Assembly (NCBI GenBank): GCA_964567685.1
Contig: CAZMNO010000003.1
Location: forward strand, 95,345-159,344
Direction: 5' to 3'
From: UBA5972 sp964567685
GTDB taxonomy: Bacteria; Pseudomonadota; Alphaproteobacteria; Rhodobacterales; Rhodobacteraceae
DNA length: 64,000 nt
A model generated the notes under the pieces. It ran no database searches. It was not told the origin of the DNA and was given only the letters and a program-made list of their open reading frames with translations. Within the stretch, counting starts at the first letter, position 1; the number at the start of each line of letters is the position of its first letter. The position numbers and the translations under genes are program-made. This document shows positions 32,303-41,442 of the stretch, one piece after another.

Positions 32303-34486
32303 TCAGCGCAATCTCCAGGCGTTCAGCGTCACCGTGATCGAAGAGGTTGACATGGCTAGGGCGGCCATCAGTGGTGTGGCAAAACCGAGGAGGGCGAAGG
32401 GAACGGCGATCAGGTTGTAGAGGGCGGCAAGGGCGAAGTTTTCCTTGATCCGCGCACGGGCCAAGCGGGCGGTTTTCAGGCATTCGCCCAAGACGGAGAA
32501 ATCCCGGCCCAGCACCACGATATCGGAAGCCACACGCGCTGCATCAATGGCCGAGCTTGGCGACAGCGATACATGCGCCATCGCCAACGCACCGGTGTCG
32601 TTCAGCCCGTCACCGACCATAAGGACCTTTTTGCCGGTATCATTAAATTCTGAGATGATCGCCAGCTTTTCGTCCGGCGTTGCCGAGGCGGTTACCTTTT
32701 CGATCTGCAATTCATCAGCGATATCTTTAACAGGCGCTGCTCCGTCACCCGAGATCAGATGGAGGTCCAGCCCGCTTGCACGAAACTCGTCAACGACTTC
32801 CTGAATGCCGGGTCGAATTTCATCGGTAAAGGCAAAGCGCGTGGCCACGCCATCGCCGATTTTGAGGTAGGTGGCAGTTTGTGCGGATTCAGGGGCACCA
32901 ACCCAGGAGGCGCGGCCCAGACGGACCGGCGCCCCGTTAAGCCGCGCTTCAATCCCGTAGCCGGGGATTTCACGGATATCTTCAACCACCGGAGAGACCC
33001 CGCCGGCCAAATGCTGAGCGGCCAAAACCAGAGCTCGCGCCAACGGGTGGGTACTGGCCGTGGCCAGTTCTGCTGCAAGGCGAAGGGCCTCGGTGTCCAT
33101 CGTTTCGTCGATGACCAGCTTTGGCTTGCCTAGCGTCAGGGTGCCGGTCTTGTCAAAGACCACCGTGTCAATTTCGGCCAGTCGTTCAAGTGCAGTGCCG
33201 TTTTTCAGAAGTACACCGCGACGAAACAGTCGGCCACTTGCCGCCGTGGTCACAGCCGGAACCGCAAGGCCAAGGGCGCAGGGGCAGGTGATGATCAGAA
33301 CGGCGATGGCGATGTTGAGCGAGAGGCGCAAGTCACCGGAAATAACCAGCCAGACAACCAGTGCTATGGCGGCCAGCAGGTGTACGCCGGGGGCGTAGAT
33401 CGCGGCGGCGCGGTCAGCCAGTGACGTGTATTTATTGCGCGCGTTTTCAGCCAGCGCCACCAGATTGACCATTTTCTGCAGCGTGGAATCCTTGGATAGT
33501 GCCTTGACCTGAAAGTGTAAAAGCCCGGTCAGATTGATCTCGCCGGCACATAGTGCCCTTCCGGGTCCGGCATAGACCGGCAGGCTTTCACCGGTCAGAA
33601 AGGCGCGGTCGACCTCGCTTTCACCTTTCGTGACAACCCCGTCGATCGGCACCCTCGCACCGGGTTTGATCAGGATGACATCATCAATCGCCAGATCGGC
33701 GACCGCAACGATTTTTTCATGCCCGTCTTCCAGTTTGAGTGCCCGCGGGGTTTCCAGCGCTGCCAGTTCCTGCGCCGCCGAGCGGGCCGAAGCGCGGGTT
33801 CGGTAGTCCAGATAACGGCCCGCCAGCAGGAAGAACGTCAGCGACAGGGCGGCATCAAAATAGGCGTGCTCACCACTTTGCGTGGTTTCATAAAGCGACA
33901 TGCCGCCTGCCAGCAGAATAGCCAGCGAAATTGGCACATCCATGTTGAGGCGGCGGGTGCTGAGCGCACTCCAGGCGTTTTTGAAAAACGGTTGGGCGGA
34001 AAAGGCGATGGCGGGCAGAGCGATCATCGCTGAAATCCAGTGCATCATGTCGCGGGTTGCCGCCTCGGCCCCGGCCCAGACAGCGACCGACAGCAGCATG
34101 ACATTCATCATTGCAAATCCGGACACGGCGAGGCGCATCAGCAGATCGCGGTTCTCGCGGCTTTCACCGGCTTCCGCCAGCAGGGCGGCGTCAAGCTCAT
34201 GCGCTTCATGGCCAATTGCCGCCAGTGACGCCACCAGATGATCCGGGGTCACATCGGTATCGGCAGAGATCGACACCCTTTTCAACGACAGGTTCACGCG
34301 TGCCGCACGCACGCCCTGCTCGGCCAGTAGCCCACGTTCAACTGCCGAGATGCAACCTGCACAATGGATATTTGGCAGCGAAAGGATGATGTCGCCCGCA
34401 AGATCAGCCGCCTCGGACCGGTTGTCGGGCAGGGGAACCACGCAGGCCGGGCAGGCCGCCGGACGGGGAAGAGCCTCGGCACCCAT
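32303..34486 (-). CDS. ccoI: Copper-transporting P1B-type ATPase CcoI (FixI)
   Basis: A 727-residue inner-membrane pump supplying copper for cbb3 oxidase assembly. An N-terminal metal-binding domain shows PNIHCAGCISAVE; an extra CPAC lies near residue 12. The membrane copper site is TCPCALGLAVP. Catalytic motifs are LTGESLPV (actuator), DKTGTLTLGKP (phosphorylated Asp) and VGDGLNDTGALAMA. The His-Pro motif of the nucleotide domain is seen as STHPLARAL. It lies five bases downstream of ccoH, in the expected order G-H-I-S. Confidence 0.94.
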   Translation of the reverse strand: MGAEALPRPAACPACVVPLPDNRSEAADLAGDIILSLPNIHCAGCISAVERGLLAEQGVRAARVNLSLKRVSISADTDVTPDHLVASLAAIGHEAHELDAALLAEAGESRENRDLLMRLAVSGFAMMNVMLLSVAVWAGAEAATRDMMHWISAMIALPAIAFSAQPFFKNAWSALSTRRLNMDVPISLAILLAGGMSLYETTQSGEHAYFDAALSLTFFLLAGRYLDYRTRASARSAAQELAALETPRALKLEDGHEKIVAVADLAIDDVILIKPGARVPIDGVVTKGESEVDRAFLTGESLPVYAGPGRALCAGEINLTGLLHFQVKALSKDSTLQKMVNLVALAENARNKYTSLADRAAAIYAPGVHLLAAIALVVWLVISGDLRLSLNIAIAVLIITCPCALGLAVPAVTTAASGRLFRRGVLLKNGTALERLAEIDTVVFDKTGTLTLGKPKLVIDETMDTEALRLAAELATASTHPLARALVLAAQHLAGGVSPVVEDIREIPGYGIEARLNGAPVRLGRASWVGAPESAQTATYLKIGDGVATRFAFTDEIRPGIQEVVDEFRASGLDLHLISGDGAAPVKDIADELQIEKVTASATPDEKLAIISEFNDTGKKVLMVGDGLNDTGALAMAHVSLSPSSAIDAARVASDIVVLGRDFSVLGECLKTARLARARIKENFALAALYNLIAVPFALLGFATPLMAALAMSTSSITVTLNAWRLR

Positions 34487-34491
34487 CAGGA

Positions 34492-34953
34492 TTACTCAAC
34501 CCAGATGGGCAGGCGCTGGCGAAAACGGGTGCCGTCGCCGGCGGTTGCGATGAGGCGCAGTTCCCACTTGCCTTTGGCAAGGGTGATCGGCGCCGTGAAG
34601 GGGCTTTGGTTTTGGTCAAACGGCAGCATGACATCGGCATTGGCGTGTGTCGCCCGCCCGATACTGGCTGCAATATCGGCAACCTCAACCGGCTGGCCAT
34701 GCCTGTCGGTGATTTCCAGCGTGACATTCTGCCCGTCAAATCCGGTGGTCAATTGCCAGCCGAGCCGCAATTGCGCCGCGCGCTCGGCTTCGAAGCTTTG
34801 CGATGTGACATAGGTATTTTTAACCTCAAGTCCGGGAAAACTGCCAATCGCGGCATAGACCAGCGCCATATTGGCACCGATGATCACACCAAAGGCGGAA
34901 AGCGCTATCACAAGGACTTTACGTCCGGTCAGAGGTTTGTCAGCCATGATCAT
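34492..34953 (-). CDS. ccoH: cbb3 oxidase assembly protein CcoH (FixH)
   Basis: A 153-residue protein with one N-terminal membrane helix (GRKVLVIALSAFGVIIGANMALVY) and a periplasmic beta-rich FixH domain (GLEVKNTYVTSQSFE, GKWELRLIATAGDGTRF). It stabilises the oxidase subunits during assembly. The ATG at 34953 overlaps the ccoG stop (ATGA); the ATG at 34947 is an alternative. Confidence 0.9.
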   Translation of the reverse strand: MIMADKPLTGRKVLVIALSAFGVIIGANMALVYAAIGSFPGLEVKNTYVTSQSFEAERAAQLRLGWQLTTGFDGQNVTLEITDRHGQPVEVADIAASIGRATHANADVMLPFDQNQSPFTAPITLAKGKWELRLIATAGDGTRFRQRLPIWVE

Positions 34954-36380
34954 TGTCCAGTTCCGTTGAACACCGTGTCGCTATAGGTGCGGTCGCCGGT
35001 AAACTTGTCTTCCACCCAGATGCGTATATCTGTCAACCCGGCGACGGCTGCGGGGGTTCCTTTTTTGGCGATAATAAACACTTTGTGCGTGCCAGTTTCA
35101 TCCGCCTCGACCACTACAATCGTTGATTCTGTTCCTTGCAAGCCGATCTCAAACCCTTCACTTGGCGTGACCTGAACATCGAATGGATGTGCCCCGTCTT
35201 GCTTGTTGCGAATGCGAATTTCGTAAGTGTTGCGGATAGAACCGTCCGCCAATACAACAAAAACCGGATTCCTGACCGGTGTGACATTCAGGTCAATCTC
35301 GGACCGCATGAACAGGGCGACGATCAGCAGCACCCCAACCAGCGTCCAGAGCGAGGTGTAGACAATGGTACGCACACGGATGATATGCTGCCAGATCGGT
35401 TTGGGCGGATTGCCCTCGCGCTCGTTGGTTTCGTCAGTAAACGCCATATAGTCGACCAGCCCGCGTGGCTTGCCGACTTTTTTCATCATGTCGTCACAGG
35501 CATCGATGCAAAGCCCGCAGGTGATACATTCCAGCTGCTGGCCATTGCGGATATCGATGCCCACGGGGCAGACATTGGCACAGGCCATACAGTCGATGCA
35601 GTCGCCAAGCTTATGTGCCTCGGCCGATTTGCGGTGTTTGCCGCGAGGCTCGCCCCGCCAGTCGCGATAGCCGATGGTGATCGTGTCTTCATCCATCATT
35701 GCGGCCTGAATGCGCGGCCAGGGGCACATATAGATACAGATCTGTTCCTGCGCGAAACCGCCGAACAAGAACGTAGTGCCGGTCAATATCAGGATTGACA
35801 GATAGGCGATCAGCGCCGCTTGCCCGGTCAGCAGATCAACCAGCAGGGTAGGGGCATCAGCAAAATAAAAGACCCAGGCACCGCCGGTTGCGATAGAGAT
35901 CAGCATCCAGGTGGTCCATTTGGTCATGCGCAGCCGGAATTTGCGAAAATCCCAATTTGCTTTGTGCAGACGAACCCGCGCGTTGCGATCCCCTTCGATC
36001 CAGCGTTCAACCAGAACGAAAAGATCGGTCCAGACGGTTTGCGGGCAGGCATACCCACACCAGACCCGGCCAAGGGCTGAGGTGAACAGAAACAGGCCAA
36101 GGCCGGCCATGATCAGCAATCCGGCAACGAAATAGAACTCGTGTGGCCAGATTTCGATCCAGAACATGAAAAAGCGGCGGTTCGCCATATCAACCAGAAC
36201 CGCCTGATCCGGCAGGTTCGGCCCACGGTCAAAACGGATCCATGGCGTCAGGTAATAAATACCCAGCGTGAAGATCATCAACCCCCATTTCAGGTTGCGA
36301 AAAAAGCCTGAAACCCGGCGGGGAAACACTGGTTCACGCGCAGCATAGAGCTTTGGGGGTTTACTTTCAGATACGCTCAT
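34950..36380 (-). CDS. ccoG: Polyferredoxin-like cbb3 assembly protein CcoG (FixG/RdxA)
   Basis: A 476-residue membrane protein acting in copper reduction for cbb3 oxidase assembly. Several membrane helices are followed by two 4Fe-4S clusters (CIDCMACANVCPVGIDI and CITCGLCIDACDDMMKKVG), with an extra CIYMCPWPRIQ motif. A last helix precedes a periplasmic Ig-like C-terminal domain. It heads ccoGHIS and has its own FNR box 62 bases upstream of the start, separate from the ccoNOQP promoter. Confidence 0.93.
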   Translation of the reverse strand: MSVSESKPPKLYAAREPVFPRRVSGFFRNLKWGLMIFTLGIYYLTPWIRFDRGPNLPDQAVLVDMANRRFFMFWIEIWPHEFYFVAGLLIMAGLGLFLFTSALGRVWCGYACPQTVWTDLFVLVERWIEGDRNARVRLHKANWDFRKFRLRMTKWTTWMLISIATGGAWVFYFADAPTLLVDLLTGQAALIAYLSILILTGTTFLFGGFAQEQICIYMCPWPRIQAAMMDEDTITIGYRDWRGEPRGKHRKSAEAHKLGDCIDCMACANVCPVGIDIRNGQQLECITCGLCIDACDDMMKKVGKPRGLVDYMAFTDETNEREGNPPKPIWQHIIRVRTIVYTSLWTLVGVLLIVALFMRSEIDLNVTPVRNPVFVVLADGSIRNTYEIRIRNKQDGAHPFDVQVTPSEGFEIGLQGTESTIVVVEADETGTHKVFIIAKKGTPAAVAGLTDIRIWVEDKFTGDRTYSDTVFNGTGQ

Positions 36381-36442
36381 TGCGCGTGGCCTTCATATTC
36401 CTGTTCACAGACGGTTCGTGACATGGCAAATAGGGGGAGTCA

Positions 36443-36456
36443 TTGACCGAAATCAA
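36443..36456 (-). promoter_or_regulatory. FNR box upstream of ccoG
   Basis: TTGACCGAAATCAA differs from the consensus TTGAT-N4-ATCAA by one base in the left half-site. It lies 63 bases before the ccoG start, a distance suited to activation. The same 14 bases occur at 40165-40178. FnrL, encoded at 42585, is the likely binder. Confidence 0.75.
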
Positions 36457-36468
36457 AGGCAATGAAAA

Positions 36469-36547
36469 GGCACCAGCCCCCCTGAGTGTGAACAGGACTG
36501 GGGAACCGGTGCCAGCATCCCCGGGCGCAAGAGGGAGCGTCCGGGGA
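36469..36547 (-). terminator. Two tandem hairpins between ccoP and ccoG
   Basis: The first (minus-strand order) pairs TCCCCGGGCGC (36518-36528) with the segment 36537-36547, an 11-bp stem starting seven bases after the ccoP stop. The second has GGCACC (36469-36474) with GGTGCC (36508-36513). Neither has a T-tract. They may attenuate transcription from ccoNOQP into ccoGHIS or protect the ccoNOQP mRNA. Confidence 0.5.
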
Positions 36548-36554
36548 ATTCTAT

Positions 36555-37436
36555 TTATTCACCACCACCCAACTGGTGCACATAGGTCGAAACCTGGCGG
36601 ATCTGCGATTCCGACAACCGACCGGCCCATGCAGGCATCATGCCAAAGCGCGAATTGGTGATGGTGGCGGTCAGACTTGCTTCGTCGCCACCAAAGAGCC
36701 AAATCGCATCGGTCAGATCAGGTGCGCCCTGCTCTTCGTCGCCCTTGCCTTCCGTGCCGTGGCAGGATTCGCAATTGTCGACATAAAGCTCGGAGGCGGC
36801 CGTCGCCTGAGCGGTGTCATGCTCTTGCCCGGAAAGGGCGAGAACATACTGCACCAGCTGGCCGATTTCAGCCTCTTCGAGAATCTCGCCGAATTTCGGC
36901 ATTTCCGAATAACGCGTGTCGTCATCAGACTCTTCGCGGATGCCGTGGCTTATCGTGGTGTGGATCGCTTCAATCGAACCACCCCAGAGCCAGTCGTTAT
37001 CCAGAAGGTTCGGATAGCCCGATCCCATCTCGATCCCGTTGGCGCCTGCACCGTGACACTGTGCGCACCAGGTCTTGAACACAGCCGCGCCACCATTGAT
37101 GGCGTAGTTCTTAAGCTCTGCATCCCCGGCAATCGCAGACAGTTCGACTGTGGCCAGTTTGCTGTCTACTACTGCATTGGCGTCATTGTAGCTCTTGATT
37201 TCGGCGGCGACATCGGCGCGAGATGAATAGCCCAGAACGCCGGGTGTGGCGTTGCCGCCGCCGCCCAAGTAGGGCCATGCCGGATAGGCGATGGTATAAC
37301 CGATACCCCAGATGATGGTTGCGTAAAATGTCCACAGCCACCAGCGCGGAAGCGGGTTGTCAAATTCCCGGATGCCATCCCACACATGGCCGGTGGTCGG
37401 GCGGTCTTCGTCGTTGTTATCTACCGGTGTATTCAT
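36555..37436 (-). CDS. ccoP: cbb3 oxidase diheme cytochrome c subunit CcoP
   Basis: A 293-residue subunit that passes electrons to CcoO/CcoN. An N-terminal membrane helix (WWLWTFYATIIWGIGYTIAYP) anchors two cytochrome c domains with haem sites CAQCH and CESCH, and axial methionines in SEMPKFG and GMMPAWAG. Its ATG overlaps the ccoQ stop (ATGA), so it is coupled. Length fits the Rhodobacter protein. Confidence 0.95.
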   Translation of the reverse strand: MNTPVDNNDEDRPTTGHVWDGIREFDNPLPRWWLWTFYATIIWGIGYTIAYPAWPYLGGGGNATPGVLGYSSRADVAAEIKSYNDANAVVDSKLATVELSAIAGDAELKNYAINGGAAVFKTWCAQCHGAGANGIEMGSGYPNLLDNDWLWGGSIEAIHTTISHGIREESDDDTRYSEMPKFGEILEEAEIGQLVQYVLALSGQEHDTAQATAASELYVDNCESCHGTEGKGDEEQGAPDLTDAIWLFGGDEASLTATITNSRFGMMPAWAGRLSESQIRQVSTYVHQLGGGE

Positions 37437-37654
37437 TTCCGGGTCTCCTTGCGGGGCTGGCTTGGGGATGTTTCCGTGTTGAGGACGTCGTCCTCAAGAA
37501 CATCACCGTGGCGCAGTGGGATATTGGCAGCGTCCTGATGGACTTTTTTGCTGCCGGGGCGAAAGGTGAAAAGAACCACGCCGAGGAAGAAGAGGAACAT
37601 CGCGAGAAGCCCCCAACTGTCGGCAAATTCCCTGAGGATTGTATAGGTATCCAT
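37433..37654 (-). CDS. ccoQ: cbb3 oxidase small subunit CcoQ
   Basis: A 73-residue protein with one membrane helix (SWGLLAMFLFFLGVVLFTF) followed by RPGSKKVHQDAANIPL, the CcoQ pattern. It stabilises the CcoP-CcoNO contact. It lies between ccoO and ccoP in the standard order. Confidence 0.92.
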   Translation of the reverse strand: MDTYTILREFADSWGLLAMFLFFLGVVLFTFRPGSKKVHQDAANIPLRHGDVLEDDVLNTETSPSQPRKETRK

Positions 37655-37669
37655 TCATCCTCTCCTTTC

Positions 37670-38395
37670 TCAGCGGCTCGCGTCAGGCTCGAAGGTCGAG
37701 AAATCGACCATCGTTCCCAACACCTGCAGATAGGCAATCAGCGCGTCCATTTCTGTTAGCTCGGGCTTGCCGTCGAAATTCCGCACCTGCGCCCCCGGAT
37801 ACCGCGCCAGCAGCGCGTCGGTATCGGCATCGGGGTCGGCCTGGGCAAAGAAGTCCGCCTTGGCCTCTGCGATCATTTCATCGGTGTAAGGCACACCGAC
37901 CATCCGGTTGGTTTTCAGCGTATCGGCGATATATTTTCCGTCGATTTTCGCATCAGCCATGAACCCGTAGGTCGGCATCACGCTTCCCGGTACCACCGAG
38001 CGCGGATCGATCATGTGGTTGACATGCCATTCATCCGAATAGCGCCCACCGACACGCGCCAGATCGGGCCCCGTGCGTTTGGAGCCCCATTGGAACGGGT
38101 GGTCGTACATGGATTCCGCAGCCAGCGAGTAGGGGCCGTAACGTTCGACCTCGTCGCGCAATGGCCGGATCATCTGACTGTGACAGGTATAGCACCCCTC
38201 GCGGATATAGATGTTGCGCCCGGCCATTTCGAGCGGCGAGTAGGGGCGCACCCCTTTCACCTTCTCAATGGTGTTCTCCATGAAAAAGAGTGGCACCAGT
38301 TCGACGATACCGCCAACCGTCACAACCAGAAGGCTGAGGATCAGAAGGATGGTTGCGTTGGTTTCGATGATTTTGTGTTTGGACATAATTGACAT
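37670..38395 (-). CDS. ccoO: cbb3 oxidase monoheme cytochrome c subunit CcoO
   Basis: A 241-residue subunit with an N-terminal membrane helix (TILLILSLLVVTVGGIVELVPLFF) and one haem c site, CYTCHSQMIRP; the axial methionine is probably in SVMPTYGFM. I place the start at 38395 (MSIMSKHKIIETN), which matches the family N-terminus; an ATG at 38413 would overlap ccoN slightly. It forms the catalytic core together with CcoN. Confidence 0.94.
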   Translation of the reverse strand: MSIMSKHKIIETNATILLILSLLVVTVGGIVELVPLFFMENTIEKVKGVRPYSPLEMAGRNIYIREGCYTCHSQMIRPLRDEVERYGPYSLAAESMYDHPFQWGSKRTGPDLARVGGRYSDEWHVNHMIDPRSVVPGSVMPTYGFMADAKIDGKYIADTLKTNRMVGVPYTDEMIAEAKADFFAQADPDADTDALLARYPGAQVRNFDGKPELTEMDALIAYLQVLGTMVDFSTFEPDASR

Positions 38396-38409
38396 TGTTC
38401 CAGCCCCCC

Positions 38410-40008
38410 TCACTCAGCCGCGACCGCGACACCAGACGCCTCACCGGATTTCTCCGGTGCGCTGGTAACGGTCTTCCAAAGGTTGATGCACATGATGATC
38501 GCACCGGCGAGGTAGAGAACCCCACCCAGTCCACGCACCACATACATGGGGAATTTGGCTTCAACCGTGTCGGCAAACGAGTTGACAAGGAAACCCTGCG
38601 CATCGACTTCGCGCCACATCAGGCCTTCCATGATGCCGGTGACCCACATCGCGCTGGCGTAAAGCACGATGCCGATGGTCGCCAGCCAGAAGTGCCAGGA
38701 CACCATCGACAGGCTGTAAAGCCTTTCCTTGTTCCACAGCCGTGGCGTCAGGAAGTAGAGCACACCAAAGGTGATCATGCCGTTCCAGCCAAGTGCGCCG
38801 GAGTGAACATGGCCAATGGTCCAGTCGGTGTAATGCGACAGCGAGTTCACCGCGCGGATCGACATCATCGGACCCTCAAAGGTCGACATGCCGTAAAAAC
38901 CGATTGAGACAACCATCATCCGAAGGATCGGATCGGTTCTGAGTTTGTCCCAGGCACCGGAAAGCGTCATCAGGCCGTTGATCATGCCACCCCAGCTGGG
39001 CATCCACAGGATGACCGAGAAGGTCATGCCAAGCACCTGCGCCCAGTCGGGCAGGGCGGTATAATGCAGATGGTGCGGACCGGCCCAGATATAAAGGAAG
39101 ATCAGCGCCCAGAAGTGGATGATTGACAATTTATAGCTGTAGACCGGGCGTTCTGCCTGTTTTGGCACGAAATAGTACATCATGCCCAAAAAGCCTGCCG
39201 TCAGGAAGAATCCGACCGCGTTGTGGCCGTACCACCACTGCGTCAGAGCATCCTGCACACCAGCAAACAACTGCACCGATTTGGAGCCATAAATCGACAC
39301 CGGGATCGAAATGTTGTTGATCAGGTGCAGCATCGCCACGGTGACGATGAAGCTGAGCAGGAACCAGTTGGCCACATAGATATGCGGCTCTTTGCGCTTC
39401 ATCAGCGTGCCCATATAGACCGCCAGGAATGCCACCCAGACGATGGTCAGCCAGATGTCGACATACCATTCAGGTTCGGCATATTCCTTGCCTTGAGTCA
39501 CGCCCAATAGATAGCCGGTGGCCGCCAGAACGATGAAAAGCTGATAGCCCCAAAAGACGAACCAGGCCAGACCGCTGCCCCATAACCGGGTCGCGCAGGT
39601 GCGCTGGGCGATGTAAAACGTGCTTAATATCAACGCGTTACCACCAAAGGCGAAGATCACCGCTGACGTGTGCAGCGGGCGAAGCCGGCCAAAAGTGGTA
39701 AAGGACAGATCCAGATTGAGCACCGGAAAGGCCAGTTGAAACGCGATCAGCGTGCCGACCAGAAAGCCCGCGATGCCCCAGAAGGCAGTTGCGATGACGC
39801 CGGCCTTGATGACCCCGTCCGCGTAACCGGTCTCCGCCGGTCTGGGCGGATCGTTGGTGTGGCGGAGCGTGTAGACGAAAACACCTCCCGCGACCAGAAC
39901 GACGATAATCGCATGGATCTGATACGCAAGATCGTGTGCATTATTTGCAGCCATCGCAGCAAGCAGTGTGATGACCGCAAGCACAATCAACTTGATATAA
40001 TTGAACAT
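38410..40008 (-). CDS. ccoN: cbb3 oxidase catalytic subunit CcoN
   Basis: A 532-residue haem-copper oxidase subunit with about twelve membrane helices, reducing oxygen with high affinity. Haem and copper ligand histidines are visible in LHTSAVIFAFGG, WWYGHNAVGFFL, WAGPHHLHYTALP, and HYTDWTIGHVHSGALGWNG. The cross-linked tyrosine expected in this class lies in the helix containing YSYKLSIIHFW. It is the first gene of ccoNOQP, with an FNR box 92 bases upstream. Confidence 0.95.
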   Translation of the reverse strand: MFNYIKLIVLAVITLLAAMAANNAHDLAYQIHAIIVVLVAGGVFVYTLRHTNDPPRPAETGYADGVIKAGVIATAFWGIAGFLVGTLIAFQLAFPVLNLDLSFTTFGRLRPLHTSAVIFAFGGNALILSTFYIAQRTCATRLWGSGLAWFVFWGYQLFIVLAATGYLLGVTQGKEYAEPEWYVDIWLTIVWVAFLAVYMGTLMKRKEPHIYVANWFLLSFIVTVAMLHLINNISIPVSIYGSKSVQLFAGVQDALTQWWYGHNAVGFFLTAGFLGMMYYFVPKQAERPVYSYKLSIIHFWALIFLYIWAGPHHLHYTALPDWAQVLGMTFSVILWMPSWGGMINGLMTLSGAWDKLRTDPILRMMVVSIGFYGMSTFEGPMMSIRAVNSLSHYTDWTIGHVHSGALGWNGMITFGVLYFLTPRLWNKERLYSLSMVSWHFWLATIGIVLYASAMWVTGIMEGLMWREVDAQGFLVNSFADTVEAKFPMYVVRGLGGVLYLAGAIIMCINLWKTVTSAPEKSGEASGVAVAAE

Positions 40009-40099
40009 TTATCTTCCCTTAATGTGCCCGCGACGCCTGAAACCGCGCGGGATAGTCCTGTTCCTTGGATTCACCTGAACCCTTCGGGTTGATTCTTCT

Positions 40100-40113
40100 T
40101 TGATCCATATCAA
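40100..40113 (-). promoter_or_regulatory. Consensus FNR box upstream of ccoN
   Basis: TTGATCCATATCAA is a perfect TTGAT-N4-ATCAA site, 92 bases from the ccoN start. It indicates induction of the oxidase at low oxygen by FnrL. The divergent universal stress gene has its own box 52 bases away. Confidence 0.9.
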
Positions 40114-40164
40114 ATTCGCAGGTTTTGTCGCCGCGCAAATTGTCCTGCTCAGCGTTTTGTTCTG

Positions 40165-40178
40165 TTGACCGAAATCAA
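40165..40178 (+). promoter_or_regulatory. FNR box upstream of the universal stress gene
   Basis: TTGACCGAAATCAA lies 61 bases before the ATG at 40239 and is identical to the box upstream of ccoG. One base differs from consensus. Oxygen-dependent control of the stress protein is inferred. Confidence 0.75.
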
Positions 40179-40238
40179 GGGGCGCGCGGAGCTTGCGAGG
40201 TAGCCTGAAAGCAAGAGGAATAATAAAGGAGACAGGCG

Positions 40239-41078
40239 ATGGCCTATAAATCGATTCTCACAATCTGGGACGGCCGCGATGAAAGCCGGGCTGCTTTGGA
40301 TCAGGCGATCAGGATGGTCAAGGTCGAAAACGGGCATCTGAATGTGCTCTGCCTAGGTATCGACCGCATTCAGCCGGGTCTCTACTATGCCGGTGCCACC
40401 CCGATGGTGATGGGTGAAAGCATCGAAATGGCGCGCCAGGAGGCGCAGGAGTTCGAGGCGTCGGCAACTGCGATCCTTGAAAACAGCGGTGTCAACTGGT
40501 CGTGTCAGGCGATGGTGGCGCAGCTCAACGGCCTGTCGCATGTGGTCGGGATGACGGCGCGGTTCAACGATCTTGTGGTGATGGCCAGACCTTATGGCGG
40601 CGGCTCAGGTGAAGAGGCCGCAATGGTGCTTGAGGCGGCGATGTTTCAGGGTCATGCGCCGGTTCTGGTCTGCCCGCCCGATGCGGCTGATCAGGTGCCT
40701 GGAAAACGCGTTGTCATTGCCTGGAACCAAAGCGCCGAAGCCATGGCCGCGATTCGCGCAGCCCTGCCGATGATCCGCGATGCCGATGCGGTTGATGTTG
40801 CCATAATCGACCCGCCGCAGCACGGTGAAGAACAGGCCGATCCCGGATTTGAACTCAGCCAGATGCTGGCCCGCCACGGCGCCAGTGTCAGCGTATCGGT
40901 TCTGGCGCGCACGGTGCCGCGTATTGCCGAGGTCCTGCAGCGGCATGCCAGTGATTTCAACGCCGACCTGATCGTGATGGGGGCCTATGGCCACTCGCGG
41001 TTCCGCGAATCCATCATGGGCGGGGCGACAAGGGATATGCTTGAGGATGTCTCGCTGCCGGTTCTGATGGCGCATTAG
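40239..41078 (+). CDS. Tandem-domain universal stress protein
   Basis: A 279-residue cytoplasmic protein made of two UspA domains (about 1-145 and 150-279). The second domain has the ATP-binding glycine motif near its end, MGAYGHSRFRESIMGGATRDML; the first domain (ARPYGGGSGEEAAMV) is degenerate. GGAG precedes the start. It is divergent from ccoN and preceded by an FNR box, as is common for this gene next to fnrL and hemN in Rhodobacterales. Its cellular role is unclear. Confidence 0.9.
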   Translation: MAYKSILTIWDGRDESRAALDQAIRMVKVENGHLNVLCLGIDRIQPGLYYAGATPMVMGESIEMARQEAQEFEASATAILENSGVNWSCQAMVAQLNGLSHVVGMTARFNDLVVMARPYGGGSGEEAAMVLEAAMFQGHAPVLVCPPDAADQVPGKRVVIAWNQSAEAMAAIRAALPMIRDADAVDVAIIDPPQHGEEQADPGFELSQMLARHGASVSVSVLARTVPRIAEVLQRHASDFNADLIVMGAYGHSRFRESIMGGATRDMLEDVSLPVLMAH

Positions 41079-41442
41079 GGGGGGAGATATTGTAGCGACG
41101 GCCTGTTTTTGCGGGTTTTTCTGGTTCACGAATACACGGGAACATTTGGGTTGTGCGGACACTAGTCGTTATGGCAATTAGCCGCGTATTGCCGAAGCGC
41201 GCGGGGGCGATCCGACACTGGTGTTCTGCCACTTAATACCAATCAAGCGCGTGCAACCTCTCAGCGTCGCGCCTCCCTCAGCCAATCGCCGCCGCGTGGG
41301 TGCGCGTCGGCGATGCGCAGCGGGCTTCGCCCTTGACCCCGCGCGGGGTGCTTTTCCTCGATGTAGGCTCCGGGCAAATCACTTCTGATGCAAAATAGAT
41401 CCTTCGACAATGGGTCCCACCGCGTGCAGGCGCGGCTCTGTC
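41079..41442. other. Intergenic region without recognisable gene
   Basis: This 364-base stretch lies between the universal stress gene and the GlxA-type regulator, whose genes converge. It has a mixed, GC-rich central part and no reading frame with a plausible start and ribosome-binding site. I see no convincing terminator, RNA gene or IS end. Confidence 0.5.

Noticed and set aside
41079..41442. Possible insertion-sequence remnant
   Set aside because: No terminal inverted repeat pair, no transposase fragment and no target duplication could be seen.
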